From contig CBDAFL010000237.1 in NCBI GenBank assembly GCA_965195225.1, forward strand, positions 1 through 64,000: 64,000 nt of DNA, given 5' to 3'. A program made the position numbers and the translations under genes. Below are positions 61,171 through 64,000 of this stretch, one piece after another (the stretch's first letter is position 1; each line of letters starts with the position of its first letter). The stretch is from JAHIKV01 sp965195225. GTDB lineage: Bacteria; Planctomycetota; Planctomycetia; Pirellulales; Thermoguttaceae. The notes below the pieces were generated by a model that saw only the letters and a program-made list of their open reading frames with translations, was not told where the DNA came from and made no database searches.

Positions 61171-62489
61171 TACGATTTGCCCTCGACCGCCGGACGGCCG
61201 ATGCTGTAGTAGGTGAATCCGGCCTCCAACATGCGCTGGGGATTGTAGATGTTGCGTCCGTCGAAGACGACCGGGCAACGCATCAGGCGGCGCATCTCGT
61301 CGAAGTCCGGTTGGACGTACTGCTTCCACTCGGTGCAGACGGCCAGGGCGTCGGCTCCCAACAGCGCGTCGTCGCGTTTCGGACAATAGACCAGCCGGTC
61401 GCCGAAGATGGCGCGGACGTTGCCCAGCGCCTCGGGGTCGTGGACCCGCACGGTGGCCTTCTGTTCCAACAGCCGGTGGATGAGCACAAGCGACGGGGCC
61501 TCGCGGACGTCGTCTGTGCCGGGCTTAAACGCCAGCCCCCAGACGGCGACGGTCCTGCCGGAGAGTTGCCCCTCGAAGTGACGTTCGATCTTTTCGGCGA
61601 GCACGGTCTTTTGCCGCTCGTTGACGGCGTGGACGGCCTCGAGCACGCGCAGCTCGACGCCGCTGGTCCGCGCCAACGCGGCCAAGGCGCTAACATCCTT
61701 GGGAAAACAGCTACCTCCGTAACCCACGCCGGGGAACAGGAAGGCGAAGCCGATGCGGCTGTCGTGGCCGATGCCGCGGCGGACCTCGTTGACGTCCGCC
61801 CCGGCACACTCGCAGAGATTCGCCATCTCGTTGATAAAGCTGATCTTCGTCGAAAGCATGGCGTTGGCCACGTACTTGGTCATCTCGGCGCTTTCGGGCG
61901 ACATGGCCAACAGCGGCTTGTCGGTCCGCAGGTACGGCTGATAGAGGTCCGTCAGCACGTCGATCACTTCCTCGCGCCGGGCGCCGACGACCACCCGGTC
62001 GGGCTTCATGAAGTCGTCGAGGGCCATCCCTTCCTTGAGAAACTCGGGATTGCTGGCCACGTCCACCTCGTGGCCGGTGAGCTGCCTCAGCCGGGCGGAC
62101 AGCCGGGCGTTGGTGCCCACCGGCACGGTGCTCTTACAGACCACGATGCAGTCGGGGTCGAGATGTGGCGCGGCCTGATCGATCACCACCCACAACGCCG
62201 AGAGGTCGGCCGAGCCATCGTCCGCCGGCGGGGTGCCCACGGCGAGGAACAGCAGTCGGGCATTTTTCGCCGCCGCGGGCAGATCGACCGTGAACCGCAG
62301 CCGCCCGCCGTCCACGTTGCGTTTGACCAGTTCGGCCAGTCCCGGCTCGTAGATGGGGATGTGTCCGCGGTTCAGGACGTCGATTTTCGTCCGGTCGCAA
62401 TCGACACAGGTCACGTCGTTTCCGGTCTCGGCCAGGCAAGTGCCCGTGACCAATCCCACGTATCCGGTTCCGACGACGGTGATTTTCAT
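61170..62489 (-). CDS. ugd: UDP-glucose 6-dehydrogenase
   Basis: 439 aa. Oxidises UDP-glucose to UDP-glucuronate with NAD. N-terminal Rossmann motif KITVVGTGYVGLVTG; SNPEFLKEG; FINEMANLCE; the catalytic Cys in GYGGSCFPKDV (about 260); WGLAFKPGTDDVREAPSL. UDP-glucuronate is a substrate of enzymes like the epimerase at 828-1940, but they are not adjacent. Converges on hutH. Confidence 0.95.
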   Translation of the reverse strand: MKITVVGTGYVGLVTGTCLAETGNDVTCVDCDRTKIDVLNRGHIPIYEPGLAELVKRNVDGGRLRFTVDLPAAAKNARLLFLAVGTPPADDGSADLSALWVVIDQAAPHLDPDCIVVCKSTVPVGTNARLSARLRQLTGHEVDVASNPEFLKEGMALDDFMKPDRVVVGARREEVIDVLTDLYQPYLRTDKPLLAMSPESAEMTKYVANAMLSTKISFINEMANLCECAGADVNEVRRGIGHDSRIGFAFLFPGVGYGGSCFPKDVSALAALARTSGVELRVLEAVHAVNERQKTVLAEKIERHFEGQLSGRTVAVWGLAFKPGTDDVREAPSLVLIHRLLEQKATVRVHDPEALGNVRAIFGDRLVYCPKRDDALLGADALAVCTEWKQYVQPDFDEMRRLMRCPVVFDGRNIYNPQRMLEAGFTYYSIGRPAVEGKS

Positions 62490-62527
62490 AATTTATCGGC
62501 TCTCAAGAAGGAAACTTATCCATTTCA

Positions 62528-62579
62528 CGCCCGTTTACGGGCGTTTCCGCCGCAGGCGGGAAGGGTCGTAAACGACCCT
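62528..62579. repeat. Three successive hairpins upstream of ugd
   Basis: CGCCCGTTTACGGGCG (62528-62543), CCGCCGCAGGCGG (62547-62559) and AGGGTCGTAAACGACCCT (62562-62579) in a row. On the minus strand they precede the ugd start, so they may act on its leader or end the gyrA transcript. Confidence 0.65.
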
Positions 62580-62673
62580 GAAACACACTCCGTGCGATCT
62601 TGAATCGCTTCACACGCCATGACCTAAATCGAGTTCCAAATCGCAATGATCCCGGCGGCTAAACGCATAAAGA

Positions 62674-64000
62674 TTACGCTTCTTCCTCCTTTCCGTTCTC
62701 CCCCTTCCCGTTCTCCTCTTCCTTCGGCACCCGCTTTACGGCCACCAGTGTGTCGTCGTCCAGCGACATGATCCGTACGCCTTGAGTGTTGCGGCCGATG
62801 ATGCTCACGTCGCTGGCGGCGATCCGCTGAAGCTTGCCGTGGGCGGTGATCATCAGCAGTTCGTCCTCGTCCGAGACGTGAACGATGCCCACCACCGTGC
62901 CGTTCCGCTTGCTGGTTTTGATATCGCGCAGCCCCTTGCCGCCGCGGCGCTGCGTGCGGTAGCTGTTGCCCGAGGAGAGGTCGTCGTCCTCTGCTTCCTC
63001 GGGTGGCACTGGCGTCTCGCCAGTGGTCTCGGTTTCCAGGTTCTCGTCGTGATCGGGCAACGCCTCGTCGGGTTCCGCTTCCAGATTCGGTCCGAAGGGG
63101 GTCCGCTTGCCGTAGCCGTTGGCGCAGACGGTCAGCAGCGTAGCGTCGGGATCGGCCACGACCATGCCCACCACCTTGTCATCGCCGCCCAGCCTGATTC
63201 CTTTTACGCCGCTGCTGTTTCGGCCCATCGGTCGGGCGTCGGACTGCTTGAAGCGGATGGCCATGCCGCGTTCGGTGGCCAGCACGATCTCGTCACCCGG
63301 CCCGGCCACGACCACGTCTACCAGCGAGTCTCCCTCGCGGAGTTTGATGGCGATAATGCCGCTTTTCAACGGTCGGCTGTATGCGGCCAGGGGAGTTTTC
63401 TTAACCAGCCCGCGCTCGGTGGCCATCACCAGGAAGTGGTCGGGTTGGTCGAAATCTCGCACGGCGCGGCAGTCGGTAATCTGCTCTCCCTCGGCGAGCC
63501 TGAGCAGGTTTACCACGGCCCTGCCGCGGGCGTCGCGGGCCAATTGCGGCAAACTATACACCTTCTGCCAGTACACCTTCCCTTTATTGGTGAAGAACAG
63601 CAGGTAGGCGTGCGTGCTGGCGACGAAGAGGTGTTGGATCGGGTCTTCCTCCTCGGTCTTAGCTCCTTTGAGGCCCTTGCCGCCGCGGCGTTGCGACCGA
63701 TAGACGGAGATCGGCGTGCGCTTGATGTAGCCGTTGCTGCTGATCGAGACGACCATCGTCTCCTCGGTAATCAGGTCTTCCAGGTCCACTTCGCCAAGCT
63801 CTTCGCCGCTCAATTCAGTGCGGCGAGGCTCGCCGAACTTCCGCTTCAGTTCGCGGCAATCGTCGCGGATCATGTCGAGTATGTTTTGCCGGTCGGAGAG
63901 GATGCGGCCGTACTCCTCGATTTCGTCGATCAGCTTTCGATGTTCGTTGGCCAGTTTTTCCTGCTCCAGGTTGACCAACTGGCCGAGCGTCATTTTCAGG
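62674..64000 (-). CDS. gyrA: DNA gyrase subunit A, C-terminal part (5' end outside the window)
   Basis: About 441 residues visible, 5' truncated. It begins in the coiled-coil/tower (TLGQLVNLEQEKLANEHRKL), then the C-terminal beta-pinwheel that wraps DNA. The GyrA box QRRGGKG is present in the first blade (about residue 103). A second exact QRRGGKG occurs in the last blade (about 350), where E. coli has a degenerate form. Before it lies an acidic insert of about 40 residues, part of it (TTGETPVPP) encoded by the palindrome at 63007-63025. The tail is Glu/Lys/Asn-rich. Confidence 0.93.
   Translation of the reverse strand, partial: LKMTLGQLVNLEQEKLANEHRKLIDEIEEYGRILSDRQNILDMIRDDCRELKRKFGEPRRTELSGEELGEVDLEDLITEETMVVSISSNGYIKRTPISVYRSQRRGGKGLKGAKTEEEDPIQHLFVASTHAYLLFFTNKGKVYWQKVYSLPQLARDARGRAVVNLLRLAEGEQITDCRAVRDFDQPDHFLVMATERGLVKKTPLAAYSRPLKSGIIAIKLREGDSLVDVVVAGPGDEIVLATERGMAIRFKQSDARPMGRNSSGVKGIRLGGDDKVVGMVVADPDATLLTVCANGYGKRTPFGPNLEAEPDEALPDHDENLETETTGETPVPPEEAEDDDLSSGNSYRTQRRGGKGLRDIKTSKRNGTVVGIVHVSDEDELLMITAHGKLQRIAASDVSIIGRNTQGVRIMSLDDDTLVAVKRVPKEEENGKGENGKEEEA
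63007..63025. repeat. CACTGGCGTCTCGCCAGTG palindrome inside gyrA
   Basis: 19 bp with 8-bp arms; reads as TTGETPVPP on the coding strand, within the acidic loop between two pinwheel blades. Confidence 0.85.

Noticed and set aside
61311..62603. Plus-strand open frame of 430 codons
   Set aside because: Antisense to ugd, with no recognisable domain.

Overview
The window looks like a GC-rich (roughly 60 %) chromosomal segment of a planctomycete, most likely a Pirellulales-type bacterium. The markers are two PEP-CTERM proteins, a DUF1559 pilin-like protein, Gfo/Idh/MocA, DUF1080 and DUF6807 sugar proteins, pseudopilin genes with a giant GspK-like member, and many toxin-antitoxin (TA) pairs. This assignment rests on gene families recognised by eye, not on a search. 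No rRNA, tRNA, CRISPR array, IS transposase or phage gene was seen.

Layout: 1-3062 holds the 3' end of a frame-broken protein, a sugar-nucleotide epimerase and a PEP-CTERM protein. 3063-17719 is one minus-strand type IV pilus / type II secretion cluster (two PilB/GspE ATPases, PilT, PilC/GspF, GspG-, GspH- and GspI-like pseudopilins and a 1648-residue GspK-like protein). 18018-23301 has DUF58, BatA-like and MoxR genes, split by an MqsRA-like TA pair. 23421-32876 has a PKD/PA14 protein, nadC, a ComEA-like protein, uvrB, a HigBA-like pair, a homocysteine methyltransferase and signal peptidase I. 32917-37380 has a frameshifted VapBC-like pair and methyl-transfer genes: a methyl-THF:corrinoid methyltransferase, a MetF-MetV fusion and a corrinoid protein. 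With the homocysteine methyltransferase these could form a methionine synthase split into separate proteins. 37524-44845 is a sugar cluster (AraC regulator, two isomerases, oxidoreductase, DUF6807, DUF1559, DUF1080). 45081-48672 has HEAT, SpoIIAA-like and P-type ATPase genes. 48950-61145 carries all four enzymes from histidine to glutamate (hutH, hutU, hutI, ftcD), interleaved with TA pairs, a CBS-HEPN protein and a PEP-CTERM protein. 61170-64000 has ugd and the 3' part of gyrA.

The most striking signal is not a gene but a dense set of small repeats that enter reading frames without breaking them. One class is made of 7-bp units (GGGATTA, GGGATTT, GGGGTTC and others). These are arranged as a G-rich half followed by a C-rich half, so they can fold into hairpins. 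Such islands form most of the leader peptide of four consecutive pseudopilins and an internal loop of the epimerase. A second class is palindromic elements of about 20-80 bp, found both between genes and in frame inside batA, nadC, the homocysteine methyltransferase, hutI and gyrA. In several cases the same element also occurs in an intergenic copy in this window. A related heptamer array, in inverted orientation, brackets a four-helix-bundle (S23-type) gene.
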